Made by a program: the position numbers and the translations under genes. Source: Halalkalicoccus sp. CG83 (GTDB lineage Archaea > Halobacteriota > Halobacteria > Halobacteriales > Halalkalicoccaceae). Taken from it: DNA of 64,000 nt. This document shows positions 19,247 through 29,850 of this stretch, one piece after another. The notes under the pieces are model-generated. The model was not told the origin of the DNA. It ran no database searches and saw only the letters and a list, made by a program, of their open reading frames with translations. The stretch spans positions 186,001 to 250,000 of the forward strand of contig NZ_JAZDDH010000002.1 in NCBI RefSeq assembly GCF_037081715.1, written 5' to 3'. Every line of letters starts with the position of its first letter. Positions within the stretch are counted from its first letter, which is position 1.

Positions 19247-20610
19247 CCCGCGAACCGGCTCCCCAGGCGCCGCCGGTCGCGCTGACGATCGCGGGCAGCG
19301 ACTCCGGCGGAGGGGCGGGGATCCAGGCCGACCTGAAGACGATGGAGGCCCACGGCGTCTTCGCGACGACTGCTCTGACCGCGATCACCGCCCAGAACAC
19401 CCGCGGCGTCGAGCGTTCGCACGTCCTCCCGCTCGAGGAGATCGACGCCCAGTTCGACGCGGTCGTCTCCGATTTCGACGTCGGTGCGATCAAGACGGGG
19501 ATGCTCGCGACGAGCGAGGTGGTCGACCTCGTCGCCGAGAAGCTCGCGAGCTACGACGCGCCTGCCGTGATCGACCCAGTGATGGTCGCCGCGACCGGGG
19601 ATCGGCTGCTCGAACCCGAGGCCGAGCGCGCCTACGAGCGGCTGATCGCCGAGGCGACGCTCGTCACCCCGAACGCCGACGAGGCGGCCGTCCTGACGGG
19701 CGTCGAGCCCGAGGACGCCGAGGACGCCCGCGAGGCCGGCGAGGCGCTGGTGGAGACGGGCGCGGAGGCCGCGCTCGTGAAGGGCGGGCACCTGCCGACC
19801 GAGGAGGTGAAGGACGTGCTCGTCACCGCCGACGGCGCGCGAACGTTCGAACACGCCCGTATCGAGACCGAGGCGAACCACGGCTCGGGCTGTACGCTGG
19901 CCTCGGCGATCACCGCCCGACTCGCCGCCGGCGAGGACCTCTCCGAGGCCGTCGAGGGATCGTTGGCGTTCATGGAGCGCGCGGTGCGCTACTCGCTCGA
20001 CGTGGGCGAGGGGCCGGGTGCGGTCCACCACCTCGCCGACCTACGAAACCGGGCCGAGCGCGAACCGACCGCCGAGGCCGTCCAGGGGATCGTCGACCGC
20101 TTCGGCGAGGAGAACGTGCGCGCGCTGGTGCCCGAGGTGGGGATGAACGTCGTCGGTGCAACCCCCTACGCCGAGGACGTCGGAGAGACCGCCGCGGTCG
20201 AGGGGCGGATCACCCGCACCATGAGGGGGATCAGTCCCAATGGAGGGGTGCGCTTCGGCGCGTCGAGCCACGTCGCGCGGTTCCTCCTCGCCGCCCGCGA
20301 GTTCGATCCCGCCCTCCGATTCGCCGTGAACTGCCGGTTCGACGAGGACGTGGAGCGGGCGCTCGGAGCGCTCGACGCGCCGAGCGCGGAGTTCGACCGT
20401 ACCGGGAAGCCCGACGGCGTGAAACGCGAGGATGGGGGTGCGATGGAGTGGGGCGTCCGGCGGGCGTTCGGCGACGGGCACGAGGACGGGGAGACGCCCG
20501 CGGCCGTGATCGACCGCGGCGAGGTGGGCAAGGAGGCGATCGTGAAGCTCGTCGCCCCGGACGCGGAGATCCTGGTCGAGCGGACGCTCGCGGTTCACGA
20601 CGCGCTCTGA
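19243..20610 (+). CDS. thiDN: HMP/HMP-P kinase fused to thiamine-phosphate synthase (ThiD-ThiN)
   Basis: 455 residues from GTG 19243. This start overlaps the preceding TGA (GTGA) and puts the conserved [19 protein letters not shown] at about residues 11-29. Residues 1-260 are ThiD, which phosphorylates hydroxymethylpyrimidine twice (NADEA, VVDPV-like [19 protein letters not shown]). Residues about 280-455 are ThiN, the archaeal thiamine-phosphate synthase, with [12 protein letters not shown] and [25 protein letters not shown]. The fusion is normal in archaea. The longer upstream frame is a shadow of the AIR-synthase-like gene. Confidence 0.92.
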   Translation: MTREPAPQAPPVALTIAGSDSGGGAGIQADLKTMEAHGVFATTALTAITAQNTRGVERSHVLPLEEIDAQFDAVVSDFDVGAIKTGMLATSEVVDLVAEKLASYDAPAVIDPVMVAATGDRLLEPEAERAYERLIAEATLVTPNADEAAVLTGVEPEDAEDAREAGEALVETGAEAALVKGGHLPTEEVKDVLVTADGARTFEHARIETEANHGSGCTLASAITARLAAGEDLSEAVEGSLAFMERAVRYSLDVGEGPGAVHHLADLRNRAEREPTAEAVQGIVDRFGEENVRALVPEVGMNVVGATPYAEDVGETAAVEGRITRTMRGISPNGGVRFGASSHVARFLLAAREFDPALRFAVNCRFDEDVERALGALDAPSAEFDRTGKPDGVKREDGGAMEWGVRRAFGDGHEDGETPAAVIDRGEVGKEAIVKLVAPDAEILVERTLAVHDAL

Positions 20611-20676
20611 AGCGGGGGTACGGCTCCTAGAGGACGGTCGTGGCGTTCGTTCTCGGGACGTCCTCGAGGGTCGCTC

Positions 20677-21390
20677 TCACTCCTCGATCTCGCCCTCCAG
20701 ACGACGGAGGACGGGAATCTCGTCGAGTCGTTCCTCCGAGAGGAGCGACCAGTCGATCCCCGCGGGCTTCCCGCCGGCCTCGGTCCGAATCGTCCGCTCG
20801 GGTGTGACGATCAGGTCCATCGAGACGTCGTGAGGCTCGATATCGACGTCCTCGTCGACGACCTGCATCCCGTGGACGGTGGTCGCCGTCGGGGTGTCGT
20901 CGGTCACGAGGTCGAGCTCGCGAAGGACGGCGAACTCCAGATCGGAGTAGCCCTCGCCCTTGCCGATTCGCGCGCCGTCCTCGGTGACCGCTACGCTGCC
21001 GGAGACGATCAGATCGATCTCGGGCATCTCGTCGGGCCCGACCGGAACGCCGTGATCCGAGACGCCCGAGACGGTGGTCGCCTCGTCGATATCGCTGACC
21101 TCCGCGGGATCGAGTTCGAGAAACGGCTTCTCGTCGCGGAGACGTGGCTGGGCCATGTAGAGGGTCTTTCCCGCCCGGAGAGCCCGCCTTCGTACGGGAA
21201 GCTGTGGGGCGTCGGGGTTTGCCTTCACCGTCCGAGCGTCCGCCCACTCGGGCCGGTCGGCCAGCGGCCGGGCGGCCTCATCGGCCCCCGCGAAGTTAGG
21301 GATGCGCCCGTGGGGCGGGAACGGAAAGCGCGCTTCGCCGCTCTGCTCGAGAGCGTCCCAGATCCGCTCACGGATCGTCGGTTTGTCCAT
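20677..21390 (-). CDS. 5-formyltetrahydrofolate cyclo-ligase family protein
   Basis: 237 residues of the archaeal MTHFS-like family, which uses ATP to convert 5-formyl-THF to 5,10-methenyl-THF. Features seen are the IRERIWDALE start, basic KTLYMAQPRL-like strand, the conserved GxGxGYSDLE segment (IGKGEGYSDLEFAVLREL, about residues 141-158), and the TPERTI near the end. Haloarchaea use folates, so the role is plausible. Convergent with thiDN. Confidence 0.85.
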   Translation of the reverse strand: MDKPTIRERIWDALEQSGEARFPFPPHGRIPNFAGADEAARPLADRPEWADARTVKANPDAPQLPVRRRALRAGKTLYMAQPRLRDEKPFLELDPAEVSDIDEATTVSGVSDHGVPVGPDEMPEIDLIVSGSVAVTEDGARIGKGEGYSDLEFAVLRELDLVTDDTPTATTVHGMQVVDEDVDIEPHDVSMDLIVTPERTIRTEAGGKPAGIDWSLLSEERLDEIPVLRRLEGEIEE

Positions 21391-21430
21391 GCCGCCGCCT
21401 TCGCGAGCGGGAGCAAAAGGGTGGCGCGTC

Positions 21431-22426
21431 TCAGCCGCGACGCTCGGCTCGCTCGTCGAGGAAGCGCTCGGCGCGCCGAGCGCCGCGCTGCATCAGCCGT
21501 TCGATGAACTCCGGATCGCGATCCAGTTTCGAGGACGTCGACAGCTCGCCACCCATCTCGATGAACTCGACGTCGACCGGCTTGTACTCCCCCGAGAGCG
21601 TCCCCTCCTCGACCCACTCGTTCACCTGCTCGATGAAGTCGACCTCCTGGTAGAGCGAGAGGTTGCCCGCGAGTTCGTTGCGGCGGTCGGCGATCTCCTC
21701 GAGCGACTCGGGCACCTCGTCGCGGCGTCGAGGGTTGATCTGAATGATCCAGATCTCGTCGGGCTTGTCCTCGAGATCGCGGGGCTCGAGGAACTCCCGG
21801 ATCGGCGGGTTCTGGCTGAACAGCCCGTCCCAGTACCAGTGGTCGTCGATCTCGACCGCCTCGAACAGGGTCGGGATCGCCGCCGAGGCGAGCACCGCCT
21901 TCGACGTGACCTCGCCGTTTCGGAAGGTGGCGAACTCGCCCTCGGTGACGTCGGCCGCCCCGACGATCAGGTCGAGGTCGGCGTCCGCAGCGAGGTCGGG
22001 CACCCGCTCGAAGTCGATGTGCGACTCGAGCGTGTCGAGAAAGCGCCGTCGTCCGACCGACGTGAAGGGCACGTCGTAGGGGCTTGCCTCGAGAACCGGC
22101 CAGCCCCGCTCGGCGATCTCCGCCGTTCGGACGGTCCACTCGTTGGCCATTCGATCGAACAGGGAGCGGGCTGCCATGTCCCGCCAGACCCCCTCGAGGG
22201 TCTCGATGGCCCGTTCGGCGTCGCCGTCGAGCAGCCCGTACCAGGCGGCGGCCGCACAGACGGCGCCCCCCGAGGTGCCGCTGAGCGCGACGGGCTCGAA
22301 CGAGCGATCCTCGCGTTCGCGGAGGAGGCGCCCGAGCACGCCGGCGGTGAACGCCGTGTGGCTTCCCCCGCCCTGACAAGCGATCGCGACGCGATCCGGG
22401 TCCTCGGCGTCGGTATCGGTGCTCAT
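21431..22426 (-). CDS. Patatin-like phospholipase
   Basis: 331 residues from ATG 22426. The oxyanion hole is CQGGGSHTAF (about residues 15-24), the nucleophile elbow LSGTSGGAV (GxSxG) lies near 46-54, and the catalytic Asp is in WDGLFSQNPP. This is a serine-aspartate dyad hydrolase. The start was chosen at MSTDTD because the oxyanion motif normally lies close to the N-terminus, and the upstream extension is not acidic. The C-terminal PTVLERPLMQR-like part includes FIERLMQRG, seen in patatin subfamilies of bacteria. The substrate lipid is unknown. Confidence 0.85.
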   Translation of the reverse strand: MSTDTDAEDPDRVAIACQGGGSHTAFTAGVLGRLLREREDRSFEPVALSGTSGGAVCAAAAWYGLLDGDAERAIETLEGVWRDMAARSLFDRMANEWTVRTAEIAERGWPVLEASPYDVPFTSVGRRRFLDTLESHIDFERVPDLAADADLDLIVGAADVTEGEFATFRNGEVTSKAVLASAAIPTLFEAVEIDDHWYWDGLFSQNPPIREFLEPRDLEDKPDEIWIIQINPRRRDEVPESLEEIADRRNELAGNLSLYQEVDFIEQVNEWVEEGTLSGEYKPVDVEFIEMGGELSTSSKLDRDPEFIERLMQRGARRAERFLDERAERRG

Positions 22427-22526
22427 GCGCGTTGATACGAGCGGCCTGGCTCTTAGTTCAGGGTGATGCCAGAGGAACCGAACGCCGACGACAGCGGTTA
22501 ACCGATCGGGGCCGTATCGCCGAGCC

Positions 22527-22898
22527 ATGACGAACGACTACGGCATGATCGACGTCACCGAAGCCGAGCGGACGCCCTCCGCCTCGTCGGGGACCGACCA
22601 CGTCGACCTCGTCTCCGAACTGGGCTGTACGGAGATGCGCCCGAAGCTGTGGGAGCTCTCGCCGGGCGATACGATGAGCTACCACCGCCAGCGCGAACAG
22701 GAGGAGTTCTACTACGTGCTCGAGGGGCCCGCGCGGATCCGTATCGGCGACGAACGGATGGACGTCCCCGAAGGGACGGCGATCCGGATCCCGCCCGAGA
22801 CCCCCAGACGGGTGTTCAACGACACCGACCACGAGCACCGCTGGTTGATCGTCGGCGCGCCCCCCGTGGAGAACGACGGCGAGGTGTTCGAGGAGTAA
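22527..22898 (+). CDS. Cupin-domain protein
   Basis: 123 residues forming one conserved beta-barrel. SYHRQREQEEFYYVLEG (about residues 51-67) is cupin motif 1, and RVFNDTDHEHRWLIVG (about 93-108) is motif 2. His and Glu in motif 1 could bind a metal. Such single-domain cupins have diverse roles, from sugar isomerases to sensors, and none can be assigned here. Divergent from the patatin gene. Confidence 0.8.
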   Translation: MTNDYGMIDVTEAERTPSASSGTDHVDLVSELGCTEMRPKLWELSPGDTMSYHRQREQEEFYYVLEGPARIRIGDERMDVPEGTAIRIPPETPRRVFNDTDHEHRWLIVGAPPVENDGEVFEE

Positions 22899-22946
22899 CG
22901 CTCCGGACCCAACACGGTTTTAGCCCTCACGGTCGACCCTACGGGC

Positions 22947-25619
22947 ATGACAACGGGCGGAATCGTCGGGGAGTTCCTCTCGCTGAAGGAGGGGACCGAC
23001 GCCGACCTGCTGGCGATGCAGTGTGGTGACTTCTACGAGTTCTTCGCCGACGACGCCGAGACCGTGGCCGAGGAGCTCGATCTCCGGGTCTCACAGAAGT
23101 CCTCGCACGGTTCGTCGTACCCGATGGCCGGCGTCCCGCTCTCGGAGCTCACGCCGTATTTGAAGGCGCTCGTCGAGCGGGGCTATCGCGTCGCCGTGGC
23201 CGACCAGTACGAGACCGAGGACGGCCACGCCCGCGAGATCACCCGCGTAGCCACGCCGGGCACCTTGCTCGAGACGAGCGACGACGACGCCCGTTATCTC
23301 GCTGGGATCGTCCGCGTCTCCGAGGGGCTCTACGGGCTGGCGTTCGCCGAGGTGACGACCGGGCGATTCCTCGTCACCCGTATCGAGGGCGAGAACGCCG
23401 TCGAACGGGCGATCACGGAGTGTTACCGTTACGATCCCGTCGAGGTGCTTCCCGGCCCCGACCTGCGGGAGGACGAGGGGTTCCTCGAACGACTCGAAGA
23501 ACGGGTCGACGCTTCGGTGGCGCTCCACGAGACGAACGCCTTCGCGCCCGGCGCGGCGACCCACCGCACCCGCGAGCAGTTCGGCCGCGAGACGCTCGCC
23601 GGCCTCGGACTCGAGACCGAGGGACCGGAGGTCCGGGCGGCGGGCGCGGTGCTCTCCTACGTCGAGGAGACCGGCCTCGGTGTTCTACCCTCGATGAGCC
23701 GGCTGCAGCCCTACCGGCCCGACGACTACGTCGCCTGCGACGTCACCACCCAGCGCAACCTCGAACTGGTCGAGACGATGACGGGCCACGGCGGCTCGCT
23801 GTTCGCGACGATCGATCACACCGCCACGGGGGCGGGCGGACGACTGCTGAAGGAGTGGCTCAAACGCCCCCGGCGGTCGCTCGGCGAGCTTCGGCGCCGC
23901 CAGGACGCGGTCGGCGCGCTCTGCGAGTCGGCGCTCGCCCGCGAGGACCTGTGCGGGACGCTCGGGGGCGCCTACGACCTCGAACGGCTGGCGAGTCGCG
24001 CGACCCACGGGAGCGCGGACGCCCGCGCCCTGCTTCGGGTTCGCGATAGCCTCGCACTCCTCCCCGCGATCGCCGAGCTGATCGAGGGTGACCGGCGCCT
24101 CTCGGAGTCGCCCCTCGTCGACGTGCTCGATCGGCCCGATCGGGAGGCGACCGCCGACCTGCGCGAGGAACTCGACGAGGCGCTCGCGGAGGAGCCCCCG
24201 AAGACCCTCCGCGAGGGCGGCCTTCTCACCCGGGGCTACGACGAGGAGCTCGACGCGCTCATCGAGGATCACGAGGCGGCCCTGGAGTGGATCGAGACGC
24301 TCGCCGGTCGCGAGAAGAACGAGCACGGACTCACCCACCTGCAGGTCGACCGGAACAAGACGGACGGCTACTACATCCAGGTCGGGAAGAGCGAGGCCGA
24401 CGCGGTGCCCGAGGACTACGAGCAGGTGAAGACGCTGAAGAACTCGGTTCGCTTTACCACCGACGCCCTCGAGGAGCGCGAACGCGAGATCCTCCGGCTG
24501 GAGGAGAAGCGCGGCGAGCTCGAGTACGAGCTGTTCTGCGAGCTTCGCGATCGCGTCGCTGAACGGGCTTCACTGCTGCAGGACGTCGGGCGAGCCTTCG
24601 CGGAGATCGACGTTCTAGCGAGTCTCGCGACCCACGCGGTGGAGAACCGCTGGAGCCGTCCCGACCTGGAGGAGGGAGACACACTCGACATCGAGGCCGG
24701 CCGTCATCCCGTCGTCGAACGCACGACGGAGTTCGTCCCGAACGACGCTCGACTCGATTCTGAACGAGCCTTCCTGATCGTCACCGGCCCGAACATGTCG
24801 GGGAAGTCCACCTACATGCGCCAGGTCGCGCTGATCGTTCTGCTGGCCCAGGTGGGAAGCTTCGTCCCCGCCGAGCACGCCCGGATCGGGCTCGTCGACG
24901 GCATCTACACCCGCGTGGGCGCGCTCGACGAGCTCGCACAGGGCCGCTCGACGTTCATGGTCGAGATGCAGGAGCTCTCGAACATCCTCCACTCCGCGAC
25001 GGAGGACTCGCTGGTGATCCTCGACGAGGTCGGGCGAGGGACGGCGACCTACGACGGCATCTCGATCGCGTGGGCCGCCACCGAGTACCTCCACAACGAG
25101 GTGCGCGCGAAGACGCTGTTCGCGACCCACTACCACGAGCTGACGGCGCTCGCGGAGCACCTCGATCGGGTCGAGAACGTCCACGTCGCGGCCGAGGAAC
25201 GAGACGGCGAGGTCACCTTCCTGCGGACGATCCGCGAGGGGCCGACCGACCGTTCGTACGGCGTGCACGTTGCCGGCCTCGCAGGCGTCCCCGACCCCGT
25301 CGTTTCCCGATCGCGCGACGTGCTCGATCGGCTGCGCGAGGAGAAGGCGATCGAGGCGAGAGGATCGGGATCGGCGGGATCGGACACCCAGCAGGTGGTG
25401 TTCGACGTCGGCTCCGGGCAGCTACGGACCGCGACGACCGACGGCGGCGACGGCAGCGATGGAACCAACACGGAGAACGGCGAGGACGACTCCGACGACG
25501 CGCTCGATCCCGAGTCGGAGGCGGTCCTCTCGGAGCTCTCGGGGATGGAGCTCGCGAACGTCTCGCCGGTCGAGCTCATGAGTCGGGTCCAGGAGTGGCA
25601 GGGGAGGCTCCCGAGATGA
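22947..25619 (+). CDS. mutS: DNA mismatch repair protein MutS
   Basis: 890 residues of the MutS1 type. An N-terminal mismatch-recognition domain is present with MQCGDFYEFFADDA (the Phe-X-Glu finger region, about residues 24-37). The ATPase domain has the P-loop GPNMSGKST at about 613-621, the signature QGRSTFMVEM, Walker B LVILDEVGRGTATYDG, and FATHYHELT. An acidic, low-complexity linker precedes the C-terminal tail, a haloarchaeal habit. It overlaps mutL by four bases (ATGA), so the pair is co-translated. Confidence 0.97.
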   Translation: MTTGGIVGEFLSLKEGTDADLLAMQCGDFYEFFADDAETVAEELDLRVSQKSSHGSSYPMAGVPLSELTPYLKALVERGYRVAVADQYETEDGHAREITRVATPGTLLETSDDDARYLAGIVRVSEGLYGLAFAEVTTGRFLVTRIEGENAVERAITECYRYDPVEVLPGPDLREDEGFLERLEERVDASVALHETNAFAPGAATHRTREQFGRETLAGLGLETEGPEVRAAGAVLSYVEETGLGVLPSMSRLQPYRPDDYVACDVTTQRNLELVETMTGHGGSLFATIDHTATGAGGRLLKEWLKRPRRSLGELRRRQDAVGALCESALAREDLCGTLGGAYDLERLASRATHGSADARALLRVRDSLALLPAIAELIEGDRRLSESPLVDVLDRPDREATADLREELDEALAEEPPKTLREGGLLTRGYDEELDALIEDHEAALEWIETLAGREKNEHGLTHLQVDRNKTDGYYIQVGKSEADAVPEDYEQVKTLKNSVRFTTDALEEREREILRLEEKRGELEYELFCELRDRVAERASLLQDVGRAFAEIDVLASLATHAVENRWSRPDLEEGDTLDIEAGRHPVVERTTEFVPNDARLDSERAFLIVTGPNMSGKSTYMRQVALIVLLAQVGSFVPAEHARIGLVDGIYTRVGALDELAQGRSTFMVEMQELSNILHSATEDSLVILDEVGRGTATYDGISIAWAATEYLHNEVRAKTLFATHYHELTALAEHLDRVENVHVAAEERDGEVTFLRTIREGPTDRSYGVHVAGLAGVPDPVVSRSRDVLDRLREEKAIEARGSGSAGSDTQQVVFDVGSGQLRTATTDGGDGSDGTNTENGEDDSDDALDPESEAVLSELSGMELANVSPVELMSRVQEWQGRLPR

Positions 25620-27601
25620 CTCGCCCCGAGATCCACGAGCTCGACGCCGCGACCGTCGATCGGATCGCCGCCGGCGAGGTGGTCGAGCGGCCCGCCTCCG
25701 TGGTGAAGGAGCTCGTCGAGAACGCCCTCGACGCCGACGCCTCCTCGATCACCGTGGAGATCGATTCCGGCGGCGTCGACCGGATCCGCGTCGTCGACGA
25801 CGGAATCGGGATGACCGAAAACGAGCTTCGGACGGCGGTGAAACAGCACACCACGAGCAAGCTCCGCGACGCCTCCGATCTGGAGGCGGGGATCGAGACG
25901 CTGGGCTTTCGCGGCGAGGCACTCCACACGATCGGCGCGGTCTCCCGGACGACGATCACCACGAGGGCGCGCGGTACCGAGGGTGCGGGGACGAAACTCA
26001 TCCTCGCGGGCGGCGAGGTCGAGTCGGTCGAGCCCGCCGGCCCGCCGACGGGCACGGCGGTCGAGGTGAGCGACCTCTTCTTCAACACGCCCGCCCGGCG
26101 GAAGTACCTCAAGCGCGAGGCGACCGAGTTCGACCACGTCAACACCGTCGTCACGCGGTACGCGCTCGCGAACCCGGAGGTGGCGTTCACGCTCGAACAC
26201 GACGGCCGCGAGGTGTTCTCGACGACTGGACAGGGCGGGCTCCGCGCGACGATCCTCGCGGTCTACGGCCGGGAGGTCGCCCGCGCGATGGTGCCGATCG
26301 AGGACGTAGTCGAGGGTCCCCTCGAGGCGATCACGGGCTACGTGAGCGACCCCGAGACCACCCGCTCGAGCCCGACCTACGTCTCGACGTTCGTCAACGG
26401 CCGGTACGTTCGCAGCGGGGCGCTCAGAGGGGCGGTCGTCGACGCCTACGGCACGCAGCTCGCGCCCGACCGCTATCCGTTCGCAGTGCTCGACCTCTCC
26501 GTGCCGGCCGAAACCGTGGACGTCAACGTCCACCCCCGCAAGATGGAGGTGAAGTTCGAGGAGGAGGCCGCGATCCGCGAGCAGATCGAGGCGAGCGTCG
26601 AACGGGCGCTGTTGGATCACGGGCTGGTCCGCGCCTCGGCCCCGCGCGGCCGCTCGGCGCCCGAGGAGACGACCGTCGCGCCCGAACCGGACACCGAGAC
26701 CGAGACCGAGACTGAGGAGGCGACCGGTGAGGCGAACTTCGAGGGCACGGCGAGCGCTGCGGGGGTGGAGTCGGCTGCGAAAGCGGGAGAAGAGGCGGGA
26801 ACGGGATCGAGCACCGGGACCGAGCGGGCGGCCGAACCGCGCCGTTCGGTCGGTGAATCGGCGAGCGCCGATCGAGACGGAGACGAGCGGGAGACGACGC
26901 CACGGCGGGACGAGCCGCGCTTCGTCGCGACCGAACAGTCCACGCTCGACGGACCCGCCGCGGGGCCCGAGGCCGTCGACGAGGGGTTCGAGCGGCTCCC
27001 CGACCTCCGGGTGCTCGGCCAGCTACGCGACACCTACGTCGTCGCCGAGGGCTCGGAGGGACTCGTCCTCGTCGACCAGCACGCCGCCGACGAACGGGTC
27101 CAGTACGAACGCCTGCGCGGGGCGCTCTCCGGCGGGACGACCACCCAGGCACTGGTCGAGCCCGTCGAGATCGGGCTCACCGCCCGCGAGGCCGAACTGT
27201 TCGACGCCCACGCCGAGGCGCTCTCGCGGCTGGGCTTCTCGGCCGACCGGGAGGGTCGCGTCGCACGGGTGCGGACCGTCCCCGCGGTCTTCGACGCGAC
27301 GCTCTCGCCCGAACTGCTCCGCGACGCACTCGGAGAGTGCGTCTCGGGCGACCCCGGAGAGACGGTCGACGCGACCGTCGACGGGCTGCTAGCGGATCTC
27401 GCGTGCTACCCCGCGGTGACGGGCAACGTCTCGCTGGCGGAGGGATCGGTCGTTTCGCTGCTCTCCGCGCTCGACGACTGTGAGAACCCCTACGCTTGTC
27501 CACACGGCCGACCGACGCTGATCCGCGTCGATAACGAGGAGCTCGCCGACCGCTTCGAGCGCGACTACCCCGGACACGCGAGCCGCCGCGAGCGCGAGTA
27601 G
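25616..27601 (+). CDS. mutL: DNA mismatch repair protein MutL
   Basis: 661 residues from ATG 25616. The GHKL ATPase domain has [21 protein letters not shown], and [15 protein letters not shown]. The linker (about residues 340-470) is acidic and low-complexity. The C-terminal domain contains [14 protein letters not shown], matching the DQHA(X)2E(X)4E metal motif of endonuclease-type MutL, near residue 487. It also has CPHGRPT, which belongs to the same active site. So this is a nicking MutL, consistent with the absence of MutH in archaea. Confidence 0.97.
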   Translation: MTRPEIHELDAATVDRIAAGEVVERPASVVKELVENALDADASSITVEIDSGGVDRIRVVDDGIGMTENELRTAVKQHTTSKLRDASDLEAGIETLGFRGEALHTIGAVSRTTITTRARGTEGAGTKLILAGGEVESVEPAGPPTGTAVEVSDLFFNTPARRKYLKREATEFDHVNTVVTRYALANPEVAFTLEHDGREVFSTTGQGGLRATILAVYGREVARAMVPIEDVVEGPLEAITGYVSDPETTRSSPTYVSTFVNGRYVRSGALRGAVVDAYGTQLAPDRYPFAVLDLSVPAETVDVNVHPRKMEVKFEEEAAIREQIEASVERALLDHGLVRASAPRGRSAPEETTVAPEPDTETETETEEATGEANFEGTASAAGVESAAKAGEEAGTGSSTGTERAAEPRRSVGESASADRDGDERETTPRRDEPRFVATEQSTLDGPAAGPEAVDEGFERLPDLRVLGQLRDTYVVAEGSEGLVLVDQHAADERVQYERLRGALSGGTTTQALVEPVEIGLTAREAELFDAHAEALSRLGFSADREGRVARVRTVPAVFDATLSPELLRDALGECVSGDPGETVDATVDGLLADLACYPAVTGNVSLAEGSVVSLLSALDDCENPYACPHGRPTLIRVDNEELADRFERDYPGHASRRERE

Positions 27602-27607
27602 TCGGGA

Positions 27608-27614
27608 CTTTTAC
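27608..27614 (+). promoter_or_regulatory. TATA-like box of kdgK
   Basis: CTTTTAC, centred 26 nt before the ATG at 27637, predicts a leaderless transcript separate from mutSL. Confidence 0.5.
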
Positions 27615-27636
27615 GCCGGCGCGCGAATCACGGCGC

Positions 27637-28590
27637 ATGACCGATCTCGTGACCTTCGGCGAGACGATGCTTCGGTTCTCGCCGCCGGGCAACGAACGTC
27701 TCGAGACGACGACCGAACTCGAAGTCCGCGCGGCGGGCGCGGAGAGCAACGTCGCCGTGGCGGCCGCCCGGCTGGGTGCCGAGGCGGTCTGGATCTCGAA
27801 GCTACCCGACTCGCCGCTGGGTCGACGGGTGACGAGCGAGCTCGAGAGCTACGGCCTCGAGACCGACGTCGTCCGGAGCGACGAGGGCCGCCAGGGCACC
27901 TACTACCTCGAGTTCGCGGGCGAACCCCGGGGTACGAACGTGATCTACGACCGCGCGGACGCGGCGGTGACGACCGCGAGCGCGGAGGAGCTCCCCGCCG
28001 AACGGATTCGCTCGGCCGAGTGGTTCTACACCAGCGGAATCACGCCCGCGCTCTCGGAGACGCTTCGCGAGACGACCGAGACGTTGTTGTGGAGCGCGCG
28101 CGATTCGGGGACGAAGACGGCGTTCGACCTGAACTACCGGAGCAAGCTCTGGTCACCCGAGGAGGCCCGCGAGACGCTCACGAACCTGTTCGAGCACGTC
28201 GACGTGCTGGTCACTGCGGTCCGTGACGCACGTGAAATCCTCGGACTGTCGGGCGACCCCGAGTCGATCGGTCGCGAACTGGTCGACGAGCACGACTTCG
28301 AGACCGTCATCGTCACCCTCGGCTCGGAGGGCGCGCTCGCGATCCACGACGGCCGGACGATCGAACAGTCCGCCTTCGAGACCGAGACCCACGACCCGAT
28401 CGGCACCGGCGACGCGTTCGTCGGCGGCTACCTCGCCCGGCGGATCCGCGGCGCCGACGTCGAGGAGGCGCTCGAGGTCGGGGCGGCCACGGCGGCGCTC
28501 AAGCGCACCATCCCCGGCGACATCGCGGTCATCACCCCCGAGGAGGTCGAGCGCGTGATCCGCGAGGGCGGCGAGGGGATCTCGCGGTAG
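27637..28590 (+). CDS. kdgK: PfkB-family sugar kinase, probable 2-keto-3-deoxygluconate kinase
   Basis: 317 residues. The N-terminal [10 protein letters not shown] and [15 protein letters not shown] are typical of KDG kinases. The C-terminal PfkB signature [13 protein letters not shown] (about residues 250-262) has the catalytic Asp. It resembles haloarchaeal KDG/KDGal kinases that phosphorylate the intermediate of the semi-phosphorylative Entner-Doudoroff pathway. Other PfkB substrates (fructose, ribose) cannot be excluded. No glucose dehydrogenase or aldolase gene is adjacent. Confidence 0.8.
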   Translation: MTDLVTFGETMLRFSPPGNERLETTTELEVRAAGAESNVAVAAARLGAEAVWISKLPDSPLGRRVTSELESYGLETDVVRSDEGRQGTYYLEFAGEPRGTNVIYDRADAAVTTASAEELPAERIRSAEWFYTSGITPALSETLRETTETLLWSARDSGTKTAFDLNYRSKLWSPEEARETLTNLFEHVDVLVTAVRDAREILGLSGDPESIGRELVDEHDFETVIVTLGSEGALAIHDGRTIEQSAFETETHDPIGTGDAFVGGYLARRIRGADVEEALEVGAATAALKRTIPGDIAVITPEEVERVIREGGEGISR

Positions 28591-28644
28591 CGACCGTTGC
28601 GGCCGATGAAACGGTTCTGACGCCGAGAGATACTGCGCCGTAAC

Positions 28645-28650
28645 CTTTAT
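28645..28650 (+). promoter_or_regulatory. TATA-like box of the PGF-CTERM-type gene
   Basis: CTTTAT, centred 29 nt before ATG 28677, fits a leaderless or nearly leaderless transcript. The surrounding 28640-28680 is notably AT-rich. Confidence 0.5.
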
Positions 28651-28676
28651 CGGATGATGATTTCACTGTATAAAAT

Positions 28677-29792
28677 ATGAAAAGAAGGGAGTTCATCGCG
28701 GCGCTGGCTCTCGGAGTGATGGGCGCTCCCGTCGCTGCACAGGGAGACGGCGAGGCGTACGCCGGGACGAACGTCTCGTTCGACGTGGACGATCGGGCCG
28801 TCGTCGACTATCAGGTCGGTGGCGCGCTGCTGTTCGAATCGGTTGCCGTCGAGGCACAGAGCGATCACGACGGCAGGTCCGGCGCCGGCGTCGGCGCGGA
28901 CGTCGAGCTGTCGGCCGTAACCGACCTGCGGGGGGCGGCGCTGTCGATGAGTGCACGGACCGAGACGCGCGCGACCGTCGAGACCGATGGAAGTGCCGAG
29001 ATGACCGCCCACGATAGCGAACGGGGACAACTCGTCGTCAGCGCGAACGGCGAGTCGCAGTTCGTCGAAGCCGAACTCGGTGCCGACGCCACCGTCGAGA
29101 CCGAGGACGACCGGCGGGCTGTCGTGACGACCGGCGACGGAGGCTACGTCACCGCGATCGTCGTCGGCGACGGCGGCGTCGCGGTCAACGGGAACGACGA
29201 CCTCGTCGCCGACCTCGACGGCAACGCGACGGTCGTCTTTCGAGCCAGCGGCGAGGAGCGCAGCGAGGACGACGAGGAGGCCGAGCGCCTGATCGCCGAC
29301 GGCGAGGCCGCAATCGAGGTCTACGTCGATCGCGCCGACGGTGAGGCCGTGAGCGACGCGGTCCGGTACGCCGACGACACGAGCGCCGGGGTGCGGGCCA
29401 GCGCCGAGAACACCGTCGAGGTGACCGTCGATCGGACCACTGACGAGGGGACCGTCGTGCTGACCAGCGTCTCCGAGGCGGCGATCGGCGCGACCGAGGA
29501 GTTCTCGGTGACCGTCGACGGCGAGGCGGCGACACGGGTCGAGTCAGCCGGTGAACTCGCAGGTGTCGCCGACGAGGGGCCCGCGTTCGCCGTGGCCCGG
29601 GGCGCGAGCGCCGACGCAAACGCCGAGGTGCTTGTCGCGGTCGATCACTTCTCCGAACGAACGATCGCGATGAGCGCCGACGACGAGACCGGCGACGACG
29701 CTGGCGGTGCGAACGCCGAGACCCAGCCCGGCTTCGGTGTCGCCGCCGCACTCGGCGCGATCCTGGCCGCCCTGCTCGCGGGACGGCGGTGA
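28677..29792 (+). CDS. Secreted, cell-surface protein with PGF-CTERM-like anchor
   Basis: 371 residues. The N-terminus MKRREFIAALALGVMGAPVAA has twin arginines before a hydrophobic run, which fits a Tat or Sec signal. The C-terminus has a Pro-Gly-Phe motif (QPGFGVAAALGAILAALLAG) followed by an arginine pair, the arrangement of PGF-CTERM proteins processed by archaeosortase A and lipid-anchored. The mature part is strongly acidic, Ala/Val/Asp-rich and beta-repeat-like (ATVET, RATVET, DATVET). No catalytic motif is visible. It is probably structural or S-layer-associated, with unknown function. Confidence 0.7.
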   Translation: MKRREFIAALALGVMGAPVAAQGDGEAYAGTNVSFDVDDRAVVDYQVGGALLFESVAVEAQSDHDGRSGAGVGADVELSAVTDLRGAALSMSARTETRATVETDGSAEMTAHDSERGQLVVSANGESQFVEAELGADATVETEDDRRAVVTTGDGGYVTAIVVGDGGVAVNGNDDLVADLDGNATVVFRASGEERSEDDEEAERLIADGEAAIEVYVDRADGEAVSDAVRYADDTSAGVRASAENTVEVTVDRTTDEGTVVLTSVSEAAIGATEEFSVTVDGEAATRVESAGELAGVADEGPAFAVARGASADANAEVLVAVDHFSERTIAMSADDETGDDAGGANAETQPGFGVAAALGAILAALLAGRR

Positions 29793-29850
29793 GGTGCGAG
29801 AGCCGTCAGATCACCGAACGGCTAAGCAGGCGGCGAACCCAGAGCATCGT

